Positions 17,196 through 25,367 of a stretch of DNA of 46,367 nucleotides are shown here, piece after piece (positions within the stretch are counted from its first letter, which is position 1; every line of letters starts with the position of its first letter). Origin of the DNA: Bacteroidota bacterium. GTDB lineage: Bacteria > Bacteroidota > Bacteroidia > Bacteroidales > VadinHA17. The translations under genes and the position numbers were made by a program. The notes under the pieces were generated by a model. The model worked only from the letters and a program-made list of their open reading frames with translations. It searched no databases and was not told the origin of the DNA. The stretch is taken from positions 75,573-121,939 of the forward strand of contig DRFJ01000052.1 in the NCBI GenBank assembly GCA_011050615.1. The letters run 5' to 3'.

Positions 17196-17900
17196 ATGCA
17201 ACTGTTCTATTCAAATAAACTGGAAGCAGGTATATTTACCTTCGATGTAAACGAATCGAAACATATCATTAAAGTTCTTCGCCACAGAACCGGGGATACC
17301 GTATATGTTACCAACGGCAGAGGCACTGTATATGAGGCTGGAATAATCAATGATGATCCACTGCAATGCAGGGCTGAAATTAGAGGCACAATGCCTTCAT
17401 TTGATAAACACGATTATTATCTGCATATAGCAATAGCCCCCACAAAAAATTCAGACAGGATGGAATGGTTTGTGGAAAAGGCAGTCGAACTGGGAATTGA
17501 CGAAATAAGTCCCCTGGTATGTGAGCATTCGGAAAGAAGAAAAATAAATAAGGATAGGCTTCAAAAAATAACTGTGTCTGCAATGAAGCAGTCGTTTAAA
17601 TCACATCTTGCAAAAATTAATGATATTGTGAGCTTTCCTGATTTTGTAAAAAGGGAATTTAAAGGTAAAAAATTCATTGCCCACCTGGATAGTGAAATAA
17701 CAGGCAATAAACTGGCTGTTAATTATTTAAAAGGCGAAAACGCTCTGTTCCTGATAGGACCGGAGGGAGATTTCAGCAGGGAAGAGATAGATCTTGCAAT
17801 CAGGAATGATTACCTTCCCCTGAGCCTTGGTAATAGTCGTCTGAGAACAGAAACAGCAGGCCTTACAGCCTGCTGCTGGGTATATTTCATAAATCAATGA
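17196..17900 (+). CDS. rsmE: 16S rRNA (uracil-1498-N3)-methyltransferase
   Basis: RsmE methylates U1498 of 16S rRNA using S-adenosylmethionine. The 234-residue protein shows an N-terminal PUA-like part (including V-L-R-H-R-T-G-D) and the C-terminal SPOUT knot: I-A-P-T-K near residue 79, L-I-G-P-E-G-D-F-S near 186 and L-S-L-G-N-S-R-L-R-T-E-T-A near the end, which forms the cofactor knot. Length is normal. It closes the plus-strand run that begins with tmk; its stop codon overlaps the end of the convergent Arc-type gene by 7 bases. Confidence 0.95.
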   Translation: MQLFYSNKLEAGIFTFDVNESKHIIKVLRHRTGDTVYVTNGRGTVYEAGIINDDPLQCRAEIRGTMPSFDKHDYYLHIAIAPTKNSDRMEWFVEKAVELGIDEISPLVCEHSERRKINKDRLQKITVSAMKQSFKSHLAKINDIVSFPDFVKREFKGKKFIAHLDSEITGNKLAVNYLKGENALFLIGPEGDFSREEIDLAIRNDYLPLSLGNSRLRTETAGLTACCWVYFINQ

Positions 17901-18061
17901 GCTTTTGATCCGGGCTTCCGCCTGCCCGATTTGCGAAGAGCCTGGTCGATAATCCATTCTATCTGGGCATTTGTACTTCGAAATTCATCCGAAGCCCATT
18001 TTTCAATTGCCTTCAGCTTTTCCGGATCAATTCTTAATGCAAATGCTTTTTTCTGACTCAT
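17894..18061 (-). CDS. Arc-type ribbon-helix-helix small protein, 55 aa
   Basis: A short frame on the minus strand encodes 55 residues: a beta-strand-like K-K-A-F-A-L-R-I-D-P, a helix, a turn at about 27-32 (F-R-S-T-N-A), and a second helix (Q-I-E-W-I-I-D-Q-A-L), then a basic tail (R-K-S-G-R-R-K). This is the ribbon-helix-helix (Arc/MetJ) layout, so it probably binds DNA as a dimer, though such small proteins may also act as scaffolds. It starts 3 bases after the SPFH gene ends, so both are on one transcript; this pairing is common in Bacteroidota. Its end overlaps the rsmE stop by 7 bases in convergent orientation. The target is unknown. Confidence 0.75.
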   Translation of the reverse strand: MSQKKAFALRIDPEKLKAIEKWASDEFRSTNAQIEWIIDQALRKSGRRKPGSKAH

Positions 18062-18064
18062 AAT

Positions 18065-18919
18065 CTACTGGTGTAAGGTTCCAGCATTAACTACCGGGGT
18101 TGCATCCTTGTCGCCACACAATACAACCATCAGATTGCTTACCATAGCAGCTTTCTTCTCCTCGTCAAGCTCAACTATTTCCTTTTTACTGAGCTGATCA
18201 AGTGCCATCTGAACCATCGATACGGCTCCCTCCACAATCTTAAACCTCGCAGCTACTACAGCAGTAGCCTGCTGACGTCTTAACATGGCCCCTGCAATCT
18301 CCTCTGAATAAGCTATATAGTTTATTCTCGCCTCTATAACATGAATACCTGCCATCTCAAGCCTTTCCCGTATTTCTTTCTCAAGCTCATTATTTACCTC
18401 TTCTCCCCCGCTCCTGAGTGTTATCTCAGCATCCTCATCCTCAAAATTATCATAGGGATAAATGCCCGCCAGCTTTCTTATCGCAGCATCACTCTGAACA
18501 AATACGAAATGCTCATAATCATCAACCTCAAAGGCAGCTTTATAAGTGTCCTCAACCTTCCAGACAAGAACACATCCTATCTTTATTGGATTGCCTATTT
18601 TATCATTTACCTTGATGGTGTCACTGTCAAAATTACGAGCCCGAAGAGATATCTTCTTCCGTACATAAAAAGGATTTACCCAGAAGAAACCATTAAGCTT
18701 AACAGTACCCTTGTAAGCACCGAATAATACCATAACACATGATTCATTGGGGTTTACAACAGTGAAACCAACGGCCGTAAAAATGAATAGGAGCGCCAGC
18801 ACAATGCCAGGCCATATTATTTCATAATAAAATCCCAGGATCGATCCTGCAAGGATTACAAGCGCCACTAAGAGGAACAGGTAACCCGATACCGGTTTAA
18901 ATGTTTTTTCGTTTGACAT
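18065..18919 (-). CDS. SPFH/band 7 domain membrane protein
   Basis: The protein of 284 residues starts with two close hydrophobic segments (about 10-30 and 33-52), followed by an SPFH/prohibitin-type domain (about 55-235) with V-N-P-N-E near its start, and a C-terminal helical part rich in Ala and Glu, including R-R-Q-Q-A-T-A-V-V-A-A-R. Members form large membrane rings that organise microdomains or protect membrane proteins. The domain order matches Bacteroidota SPFH proteins of about 280-300 residues. No NfeD partner is adjacent; the only partner is the Arc-type gene 3 bases downstream. A strong terminator 77 bases upstream separates it from the sigma factor transcript, so it must have its own promoter, which I could not identify. 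Confidence 0.9.
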   Translation of the reverse strand: MSNEKTFKPVSGYLFLLVALVILAGSILGFYYEIIWPGIVLALLFIFTAVGFTVVNPNESCVMVLFGAYKGTVKLNGFFWVNPFYVRKKISLRARNFDSDTIKVNDKIGNPIKIGCVLVWKVEDTYKAAFEVDDYEHFVFVQSDAAIRKLAGIYPYDNFEDEDAEITLRSGGEEVNNELEKEIRERLEMAGIHVIEARINYIAYSEEIAGAMLRRQQATAVVAARFKIVEGAVSMVQMALDQLSKKEIVELDEEKKAAMVSNLMVVLCGDKDATPVVNAGTLHQ

Positions 18920-18996
18920 GGTTTTAATTATTAGTTTTAAATTATGATATTGTTTTGATATCGCTAATATATCATTATAAATTTAAAAATACAAAA

Positions 18997-19021
18997 AAAA
19001 CACGGAAAAACTCCGTGTTTT
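18997..19021 (-). terminator. Intrinsic terminator after the sigma factor operon
   Basis: The arms CACGGA (19001-19006) and TCCGTG (19012-19017) form a stem that A and T flanks extend to about 10 bp, with a 5-base loop. On the minus strand it is followed by a long T run, so it ends the transcript of the sigma factor and the small gene. The remaining part of the 18920-19039 gap shows nothing else recognisable. Confidence 0.8.
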
Positions 19022-19039
19022 TATCTAAGGCTAAATAAT

Positions 19040-19243
19040 TTAATATTTGTCAACCGCCCTGTCGATAGCAAGCAAAAGTTTATTTACAATTCTATCGCCA
19101 GGTTTTTCGCTTATACTTATAAAACCAGGTATCATTTCCTGCAGGCTGTATTCATAGCCAAAGGCATCTGAGAAAAGGTCCACTGCCGAGGTATCAATCT
19201 GGTAATATCGTAAGAACCGGGTAAAATTTTTATCCATAGGCAT
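19040..19243 (-). CDS. Small unknown protein downstream of the ECF sigma factor, 67 aa
   Basis: The frame encodes about 67 residues from the ATG at 19243; an ATG two codons later (19237) and an upstream GTG at 19273 are alternatives. The sequence is soluble, with a helical N-terminus (K-N-F-T-R-F-L-R-Y-Y) and a C-terminal helix (I-V-N-K-L-L-L-A-I-D-R-A). No known domain is recognised, and there is no membrane segment, so it is not a classical membrane anti-sigma factor. It lies 51 bases after the sigma factor gene and before a strong terminator, so the two should be cotranscribed. A regulatory role towards the sigma factor is only a guess from position. Confidence 0.6.
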   Translation of the reverse strand: MPMDKNFTRFLRYYQIDTSAVDLFSDAFGYEYSLQEMIPGFISISEKPGDRIVNKLLLAIDRAVDKY

Positions 19244-19294
19244 TTTGTTTCTTTTTATAAAAAACGATGCCACCGGAAAATTATTGTCAGAATC

Positions 19295-19882
19295 TTAATT
19301 AATTGTCAGATTAAGGCTTTTTTCCTCTATCATTTTTCTCATATTGATAAGGGCATACCTCATTCGTCCCAGTGCTGTATTTATACTTACTTCAGTCTGT
19401 TCGGCAATTTCCCTGAATGAGAGTCCTGCATAATGACGTAACATAACCACTTCTCTCTGATCTTCCGGCAGCCTCTGAAGGAGGACACGTACATCATTTT
19501 TGATCTGTTCCTTTACAAGGCTGTCCTCAATATTATCTTCTGCAAATCTCTTTTCATTTAGAATATCGTTTTCATAATCATCATTGGAAAGCAACCTCAT
19601 TTGCTTTTCCCTTCTGAAGTGGTCAATGATAAGGTTATGGGCTATTCTCATCACCCATGAAAGGAACTTGCCATTATCAGTATATTTACCAGCTTTTAGC
19701 GAATGTATTACCTTCAGGAATGTTTCCTGGAAAATATCTTCAGCAAGGCTTTGTTCTCTTACATAAATGGAAATATACGTAAAGACCTTGTTTTTATGAC
19801 GACTAATGAGATTTTCTATTGCAGAGCGATTACCATTTATGAACTGCCTTACTAACTCCTGGTCAGTACTGTTTGATATCAT
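19295..19882 (-). CDS. ECF-type sigma-70 family sigma factor
   Basis: The 195-residue protein has sigma region 2 at about residues 24-95 (including D-I-F-Q-E-T-F-L-K-V and a W-V-M-R-I-A-H-N-L-I-I-D-H-F-R-R stretch for -10 recognition) and region 4 at about 130-185 (L-P-E-D-Q-R-E-V-V then a helix-turn-helix, F-R-E-I-A-E-Q-T-E-V-S-I-N-T-A-L). Regions 3 and 1 are lacking, as expected for ECF factors. It directs RNA polymerase to a set of promoters that cannot be read from this window. No anti-sigma factor gene with a membrane segment lies beside it. It is divergent from uvrA, and no TAnnTTTG box is visible upstream, so it may use another promoter type. Confidence 0.93.
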   Translation of the reverse strand: MISNSTDQELVRQFINGNRSAIENLISRHKNKVFTYISIYVREQSLAEDIFQETFLKVIHSLKAGKYTDNGKFLSWVMRIAHNLIIDHFRREKQMRLLSNDDYENDILNEKRFAEDNIEDSLVKEQIKNDVRVLLQRLPEDQREVVMLRHYAGLSFREIAEQTEVSINTALGRMRYALINMRKMIEEKSLNLTIN

Positions 19883-19997
19883 TCTTACTCGTATTGGTTA
19901 AGAGTAGAATTTTTCTATAGGCAGTTCTCCTTTTTAATTAATGGTTTAGTGAAATACAGACTGCAATTAAATAAAAATAAATTAAAATTAAAAATAT

Positions 19998-20005
19998 TAC
20001 TTTTG
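19998..20005 (+). promoter_or_regulatory. -7 box for uvrA
   Basis: TACTTTTG matches TAnnTTTG and ends 39 bases before the ATG at 20045. The upstream sequence is very A-rich without a clear TTG at -33. Its position supports the uvrA start at 20045 and not the frame opening at 19949. Confidence 0.45.
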
Positions 20006-20044
20006 TTGCCCCGGTTATTTTGCAAGAAAGCCATTAATTTTTGT

Positions 20045-22846
20045 ATGACAAAGAGAGTATCGGACCATATCAGTATCAAAGGGGCGAGGGTTCACAATTT
20101 AAAGGATCTCAATCTGGATATTCCTCAAAAGAACCTGATAGTAATAACAGGTGTTTCAGGTTCCGGAAAATCGTCTCTTGCCTTTGACACGATATATGCT
20201 GAGGGACAGCGAAGGTATGTGGAAAGTCTTTCATCCTATGCAAGGCAATTCCTGGGGCGCATGAACAAGCCCGAGGTTGATTTTATAAGTGGGATACCTC
20301 CGGCCATTGCCATTGAACAGAAGGTAAACACGAGGAATCCGCGTTCAACAGTAGGCACCTCGACTGAGATATATGATTACCTGCGCCTCCTGTATGCCCG
20401 TATAGGCCGCACATATTCACCCGTTTCAGGCAGGGAAGTGAAGCGACACAGTGTGGATGATGTAGTAACATTCGTGTCAAAGCAAAAACCGGGAACCCGC
20501 CTGCTCATTCTTTCTCCTAATACCATACCGGGAAATATTGCTATTGAAGAATACCTGGCCTTCCTGAAGAAACAGGGATTTAACAGGATTAAAGTCAATG
20601 ATAAAATACTTAAGATAAACGATGGTCACCCTGTTGACATGAGCATCGGGCCTAATCAGGAGTTGCTGGTTGTCATAGACAGGATATCAGTTGATAAGGA
20701 TGCTGACAATCTAAGCAGGATTGCTGATTCCGTACAAACGGCATTTACCACCGGCAGTGGAAGGTGTATTGTGGAGTCCGAAGACGAGGATATTTTTTTG
20801 CATGAGGAGTTTTCCAACAAATTCGAGGCCGACGGCATTGAATTTATTGAACCCAACGAACATCTGTTCAGTTTTAATAATCCCCTCGGGGCCTGTCCTC
20901 TGTGTGAGGGATACGGTAAGATAATAGGCATTGACGAGGACCTTGTCATACCCGACCAGAACCTTTCTGTATATGATGATGCCATTATTTGCTGGAGGGG
21001 AGAAAAGATGAAAAAATGGAAAGAAAGGCTGATCAGGAATTCCGGTCTTTTTGATTTTCCCATTCATAAACCATGGTACCAGCTTACGGAAGAACAAAAA
21101 GCACTTGTATGGGAAGGCAACAGGTACTTCTACGGTTTAAACAAGTTTTTCACTTACCTCGAGAAGAAAAAATATAAAATACAATACCGCGTAATGTTAA
21201 GCAGGTACAGGGGTAAGACCAGGTGTCCTGAATGCAAGGGTAACAGGTTACGCAAAGAAAGTTCCTATGTAAAAATCAAAGGCAGGGCACTGCATGAACT
21301 CACTGCTATCCCTGTTTCAGAGCTTGACAAATTTTTCAGGACACTCAGGCTAAGCCACCATGAAGAAGTAATAGCCGCCAGGCTTCTTTCGGAGATAAGG
21401 TCAAGACTGGAATTTCTGCTTGATGTAGGTCTTTCATATCTCACTCTCAACAGGTTATCCTCAACATTATCAGGTGGTGAATCACAGAGGATTAATCTGG
21501 CAACTTCTCTTGGAAGCAGCCTCATTGGTTCCTTATACATCCTGGATGAACCAAGTATTGGCCTGCATCCCCGTGATACCAGGCTGCTTGTGAAGGTTCT
21601 TAAAAATCTCAGGGATATGGGTAACACAGTGATTGTCGTTGAGCATGAAGAAGAAATAATCAATGCGGCCGACCAGGTAATTGATATTGGACCTGAGGCC
21701 GGCAGGTTTGGCGGGGAATTAATTTTCCAGGGCAGGGTATCTGAACTAGGTACTGCGCAAACACTTACTGCCGAATACTTGTCCGGAAGGAGGGAAATAC
21801 CCGTACCACCTATACGAAGGCGATGGAATAATCATATCAGGCTCGGCGGGGCCAGGGAAAATAATTTGAAGGATATCGACGTTACCTTTCCCCTCAATAC
21901 AATCACCCTGGTTACCGGGGTAAGCGGCTCGGGAAAATCGACCCTGGTTAATAATATACTCTATCCTGCGTTAAGGAACATAATTTCAGGTTTTTCGGGT
22001 AAACCAGGCAAATTCAGGGATATTGGGGGAGATATTTCCATGCTCAGCGGGATCGAGATGGTCGACCAGAATCCTATAGGGCGCTCGAGCAGGTCAAATC
22101 CCGTAACCTACCTCAAGGCTTATGATGAGATACGAAAACTGTTTGCCGAACAGCAGGCTGCCATACAGGGTAACTACAGGGCCTCGCACTTTTCATTTAA
22201 TATTGATGGCGGGCGGTGCGAAGAGTGCAAGGGAGAAGGAACTATCAAGGTTGAAATGCAGTTTATGGCTGATGTAGAACTTACCTGTGAAGAATGCAGG
22301 GGTAAGAGGTTTAAAAAAGAAATACTCGAGGTAAAATACAGGGATAAAAATATATATGATATACTGGAGATGACAATAAATGAATCGATTGAATTTTTCG
22401 GTGCATCAAACGGGAAGACAGAGAAAAAAATTGTGTCACGCCTGAATCCTCTTTCAGATGTTGGGCTTGGATATGTTAAACTTGGTCAGTCATCAAGCAC
22501 TCTTTCCGGTGGAGAAAGCCAGAGGGTAAAGCTTGCCTACTTCCTGGCAAATGAGAAACAGAATAGCCATATCCTGTTTATTTTCGATGAGCCCACCACG
22601 GGTTTGCATTTCCATGACATTAACAAATTGCTTAATTCACTTAATGCCCTTGTTGAAAGAGGCAACTCGGTTATACTGATAGAACATAATGTTGAAATAA
22701 TAAAAAATGCCGACTGGATAATCGATCTTGGTCCGGAAGGAGGGGAAGAAGGTGGATACATAGTTTTTGAAGGGGTTCCTGAAGACCTCATAAAATGCAA
22801 TGAATCGTATACGGGGAAATGGCTTGCCGGGAAACTGGGGAAATAG
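20045..22846 (+). CDS. uvrA: Excinuclease ABC subunit A
   Basis: UvrA finds bulky DNA damage and loads UvrB in nucleotide excision repair. From the ATG at 20045 it has 933 residues, the usual length. It shows two ABC modules: Walker A G-V-S-G-S-G-K-S-S with the following Y-V-E-S-L-S-S-Y-A-R-Q-F segment, signature L-S-G-G-E-S-Q-R-I, then a second Walker A G-V-S-G-S-G-K-S-T and signature L-S-G-G-E-S-Q-R-V. Zinc-binding cysteine pairs are present (C-P-L-C, C-P-E-C, C-E-E-C twice). The frame is open upstream to 19949, but those extra 32 residues are Lys/Leu-rich and unlike UvrA. It is transcribed alone, divergent from the sigma factor. Confidence 0.97.
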   Translation: MTKRVSDHISIKGARVHNLKDLNLDIPQKNLIVITGVSGSGKSSLAFDTIYAEGQRRYVESLSSYARQFLGRMNKPEVDFISGIPPAIAIEQKVNTRNPRSTVGTSTEIYDYLRLLYARIGRTYSPVSGREVKRHSVDDVVTFVSKQKPGTRLLILSPNTIPGNIAIEEYLAFLKKQGFNRIKVNDKILKINDGHPVDMSIGPNQELLVVIDRISVDKDADNLSRIADSVQTAFTTGSGRCIVESEDEDIFLHEEFSNKFEADGIEFIEPNEHLFSFNNPLGACPLCEGYGKIIGIDEDLVIPDQNLSVYDDAIICWRGEKMKKWKERLIRNSGLFDFPIHKPWYQLTEEQKALVWEGNRYFYGLNKFFTYLEKKKYKIQYRVMLSRYRGKTRCPECKGNRLRKESSYVKIKGRALHELTAIPVSELDKFFRTLRLSHHEEVIAARLLSEIRSRLEFLLDVGLSYLTLNRLSSTLSGGESQRINLATSLGSSLIGSLYILDEPSIGLHPRDTRLLVKVLKNLRDMGNTVIVVEHEEEIINAADQVIDIGPEAGRFGGELIFQGRVSELGTAQTLTAEYLSGRREIPVPPIRRRWNNHIRLGGARENNLKDIDVTFPLNTITLVTGVSGSGKSTLVNNILYPALRNIISGFSGKPGKFRDIGGDISMLSGIEMVDQNPIGRSSRSNPVTYLKAYDEIRKLFAEQQAAIQGNYRASHFSFNIDGGRCEECKGEGTIKVEMQFMADVELTCEECRGKRFKKEILEVKYRDKNIYDILEMTINESIEFFGASNGKTEKKIVSRLNPLSDVGLGYVKLGQSSSTLSGGESQRVKLAYFLANEKQNSHILFIFDEPTTGLHFHDINKLLNSLNALVERGNSVILIEHNVEIIKNADWIIDLGPEGGEEGGYIVFEGVPEDLIKCNESYTGKWLAGKLGK

Positions 22847-22850
22847 AAAA

Positions 22851-22869
22851 AGGGACCCTTCAGGTCCCT
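22851..22869 (-). terminator. Terminator hairpin between uvrA and the convergent gene
   Basis: AGGGACC (22851-22857) pairs with GGTCCCT (22863-22869) around a 5-base loop. A T run follows on the minus strand, so it chiefly ends the minus-strand transcript of the two exported proteins; it may also slow transcription from uvrA. Confidence 0.7.
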
Positions 22870-22891
22870 CGAAAAAAATGTTTTCAATAAA

Positions 22892-23335
22892 TCATTTTGT
22901 CATGAGCCCAAACATAATAGCTACACAACCGCTGGCAGGGTCATCAGCCACTTCTTCAAAGGTGCTTACCTTAATTACAATTTTAAGTTGCTGGCTGGAT
23001 TCGAGATTAAAGTCCCATGTCCTGCCATAATCATTATCAGCATTTGAATAGAGGATATTACTGTTGGCATCCATTACCGTAAACTCTATAGCCGGCAGAT
23101 TATCTGAACCGCATATTGCAAGCCTGTAATCCTGGTCACTGTAAAAGGTTTTATACAGCTCTGCCTCCTCTCCTTCAACCAGGATGGCAGCATGATAATT
23201 ACCGTCGTGTGTATAAGCCCCAAGCTCTTCTTTACAAATTTTCTTTGCAAAACCCTTGCACTGGGCATTGGTACTGAATACATTAAAGGCAAGGAGCAAT
23301 GTTAAAATAAAACTTATCTGTACAATTCGTTTCAT
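22892..23335 (-). CDS. Exported protein, 147 aa, unknown function
   Basis: Residues 1-24 form a signal peptide (K-R start, hydrophobic core, cleavage near T-N-A-Q). The mature part begins with two Cys (Q-C-K-G-F and K-I-C) and has a beta-rich body with a further Cys near the end (S-G-C-V-A-I-M-F-G), suggesting disulphides. No family is recognised; the pattern of strands is compatible with a small C2- or PPC-like beta sandwich, but this is not firm. It starts 6 bases after the lipoprotein gene, so the two form one transcript, closed by the hairpin at 22851-22869. Confidence 0.7.
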   Translation of the reverse strand: MKRIVQISFILTLLLAFNVFSTNAQCKGFAKKICKEELGAYTHDGNYHAAILVEGEEAELYKTFYSDQDYRLAICGSDNLPAIEFTVMDANSNILYSNADNDYGRTWDFNLESSQQLKIVIKVSTFEEVADDPASGCVAIMFGLMTK

Positions 23336-23341
23336 AATTTC

Positions 23342-24262
23342 CTATTTTACATAAGATGACCTGATTTCTGCAACTTTACCGGCCAGTTCATCGAAGACTT
23401 CCGGTGTCATATCTGTTTCGACGGTTGATTTAAGAACAGTAATATTTGTCTCTTCGTCTATTTCCGGCTTGATATCAGTTGTTTTTATATTTATTTGATC
23501 AAAAACCGTCTTTAAGTCTTCCATTTGTTCTGTTATTTCCGGCATGGAGGGATGCTCACTATTATCTTTAAGTAGCTGGAGCATTATACCAATCGATAAT
23601 TTCTGATCGATGATCCTGCCAACTAATTTGGCACTGTCGAATTCATTTAAATCAACAAGCTGTGTTGCTATGTAAAGGCCTTCCACCCAGCCTCCGACCA
23701 GTACTATCGAGGCTATTGCATTTTGTTCATTATCTGCAAGATAGGAGCTTGAGTTCAGGAATGTTTCAGATACAATATCCAGTATTACCTCCCTGTTGTT
23801 TATGTTTTCTTCAAGCCTGTTAATTGTTTCCTTATTGATGGCATCGAGTATACCCAGTCCGTCAGCCATTTCCTTGGCTGCAGACATATAATCAATAACC
23901 AGTTGTGTCTGGTCATAAAGGCTTGCAAAACTCAGGTCACATGTATAGATACCCAGGTTAAGAGCCATCATCTTATTTGTGGTGTACCTGGTTGTATTTT
24001 GTGTGGGGTTTAACAGTCCCTCGTTAAATTCGGCTCCGGCTGACTTTATAAGCATTGCCGATTCGAGTGGGGAAGGAAGAGAATAAAAGATTTTTTTTGC
24101 CTGGTCAACATCCTGCAGCACATCTTCATCAATCTCTGTAATCTCCAGAGGTATTTTCTTTTCCGCCTCCTTGCCGCCTGATTTACAACTGTTAAACAGA
24201 AGAGTAAAGGTAAAAACAGCTATAAATAAATATAGTGTTTTACATAATAACTTATTCTTCAT
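23342..24262 (-). CDS. Lipoprotein, 306 aa, unknown function
   Basis: The N-terminus has basic residues, a hydrophobic stretch and a lipobox-like F-N-S-C with Cys at residue 26. The mature protein is almost entirely helical and acidic, with no membrane segment. Helices such as those around Y-T-C-D-L-S-F-A-S-L and the Asn/Glu-rich middle point to an alpha-helical bundle. Proteins of this layout are common and unnamed in Bacteroidota. It is probably exposed in the periplasm or on the surface. The downstream 147-aa exported protein lies 6 bases on, so they may work together. The 118-base gap upstream shows no clear promoter box; CAAAGTAA at 24327-24334 is a one-mismatch candidate. Confidence 0.75.
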   Translation of the reverse strand: MKNKLLCKTLYLFIAVFTFTLLFNSCKSGGKEAEKKIPLEITEIDEDVLQDVDQAKKIFYSLPSPLESAMLIKSAGAEFNEGLLNPTQNTTRYTTNKMMALNLGIYTCDLSFASLYDQTQLVIDYMSAAKEMADGLGILDAINKETINRLEENINNREVILDIVSETFLNSSSYLADNEQNAIASIVLVGGWVEGLYIATQLVDLNEFDSAKLVGRIIDQKLSIGIMLQLLKDNSEHPSMPEITEQMEDLKTVFDQINIKTTDIKPEIDEETNITVLKSTVETDMTPEVFDELAGKVAEIRSSYVK

Positions 24263-24380
24263 GATTGAAAGTTTAATTTGCTGGTCTATTTTCCGCCTAA
24301 TTTAGCACTAAATTTTTATTTTTCAAAGTAATGCAACACACTCAGGCTAATATTATCATGACTGCTGACAGGCAATTGTT

Positions 24381-25358
24381 TTATTCATATGCAGAGAAAT
24401 ATTTCATGAATTGTGCCCTCTCATATTTCTTGTAATCCTTAAAATTCCTGTAATTTAACATAGCCCTGAATTCATCAACCCGCTTATAGTTCTTTGATTT
24501 CATCCATGACTTAAGCGAAGCCAGCAGTTCACTTATATACTCATAACCCTCGCTGTATAATACAGAACATACCTGTACTGTATCAGCACCGGCCAGAAGG
24601 TATTTAACAATATCATCACCTGTACGCACACCGGTTGAGGCCGATATGCTTATCCTGTCATTTACTGCAGATGCCATCCCTATCCATCTGAGAACATTTC
24701 TTTTATCATCGGCGTTGCTAAATACCGATGCCGGTATTATATTCATGGAATTGACATCAATATCCGGTTCAAAAAACCTGTTGAAGAGAACCACTCCATT
24801 TACGCCCCTGTTGTAAAGCTGATCTATGAGGTACAGAAGGTTTGTGAATCTTTGCCCGAGTTTTATTGCAAAGGGGATATCAAGTGTCTCCCTCAGTTTC
24901 TCGACCAGGTCAAAATATAACTTTTCAGCCATGACGGGTTTAAGCTCTTTATCAACAGGCATAAAAAACATATTCACCTCCAGGGCATCGGCACCGGCCG
25001 ACTGGATATTTCTTGCAAAATTTATCCAGTCGTCAGCCGAAACGCAATTGATACTCGGTATAATCGGAATACCTGCTGACTCCTTTGCAGATCTTATAAG
25101 TTTCAGATAGTTATCCAGGGAATGTGTTTTGGTATAATATGCTATATAATCTGACGCTTCCGGGTAATCTGATCCTTTGGTCAACATCCCGCTCTGATAA
25201 TTGATTTGCTCTTCAAATATTGATTTAAGTACCACAGCTCCCGCTCCGTATTCAGCAGCAGCCTTTATTTTATCGATGCTGTCTGTAAGTCCACTACTGC
25301 TGACAATTAGAGGGTTACGCAGTTTTATGCCCATATAACTTGTTTCCAGGTTCATCAT
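24381..25358 (-). CDS. Dihydroorotate dehydrogenase-like flavoprotein
   Basis: This 325-residue TIM-barrel protein resembles class 1 dihydroorotate dehydrogenases (PyrD) and related dihydropyrimidine dehydrogenases. It begins with L-E-T-S-Y-M-G-I-K-L-R-N-P, has a V-V-L-K-S FMN-contact segment, a P-S-I-N-C-V-S segment at the position of the catalytic loop, and a late S-A-S-T-G-V-R-T-G-D-D for FMN phosphate. The catalytic-loop Cys is present, but orotate-binding residues differ enough that the true substrate may not be dihydroorotate. No pyrK subunit or other pyrimidine gene is nearby. It follows yggS by 9 bases and is probably cotranscribed with it. The same type is annotated as 'dihydroorotate dehydrogenase-like' in many Bacteroidota. 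Confidence 0.85.
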   Translation of the reverse strand: MMNLETSYMGIKLRNPLIVSSSGLTDSIDKIKAAAEYGAGAVVLKSIFEEQINYQSGMLTKGSDYPEASDYIAYYTKTHSLDNYLKLIRSAKESAGIPIIPSINCVSADDWINFARNIQSAGADALEVNMFFMPVDKELKPVMAEKLYFDLVEKLRETLDIPFAIKLGQRFTNLLYLIDQLYNRGVNGVVLFNRFFEPDIDVNSMNIIPASVFSNADDKRNVLRWIGMASAVNDRISISASTGVRTGDDIVKYLLAGADTVQVCSVLYSEGYEYISELLASLKSWMKSKNYKRVDEFRAMLNYRNFKDYKKYERAQFMKYFSAYE

Positions 25359-25367
25359 TTCAAATAT

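Noticed and set aside
19949-20044. Upstream extension of uvrA by 32 residues
   Set aside because: Lys/Leu-rich and unlike UvrA; the -7 box at 19998-20005 lies inside it, and ATG 20045 gives the usual length.
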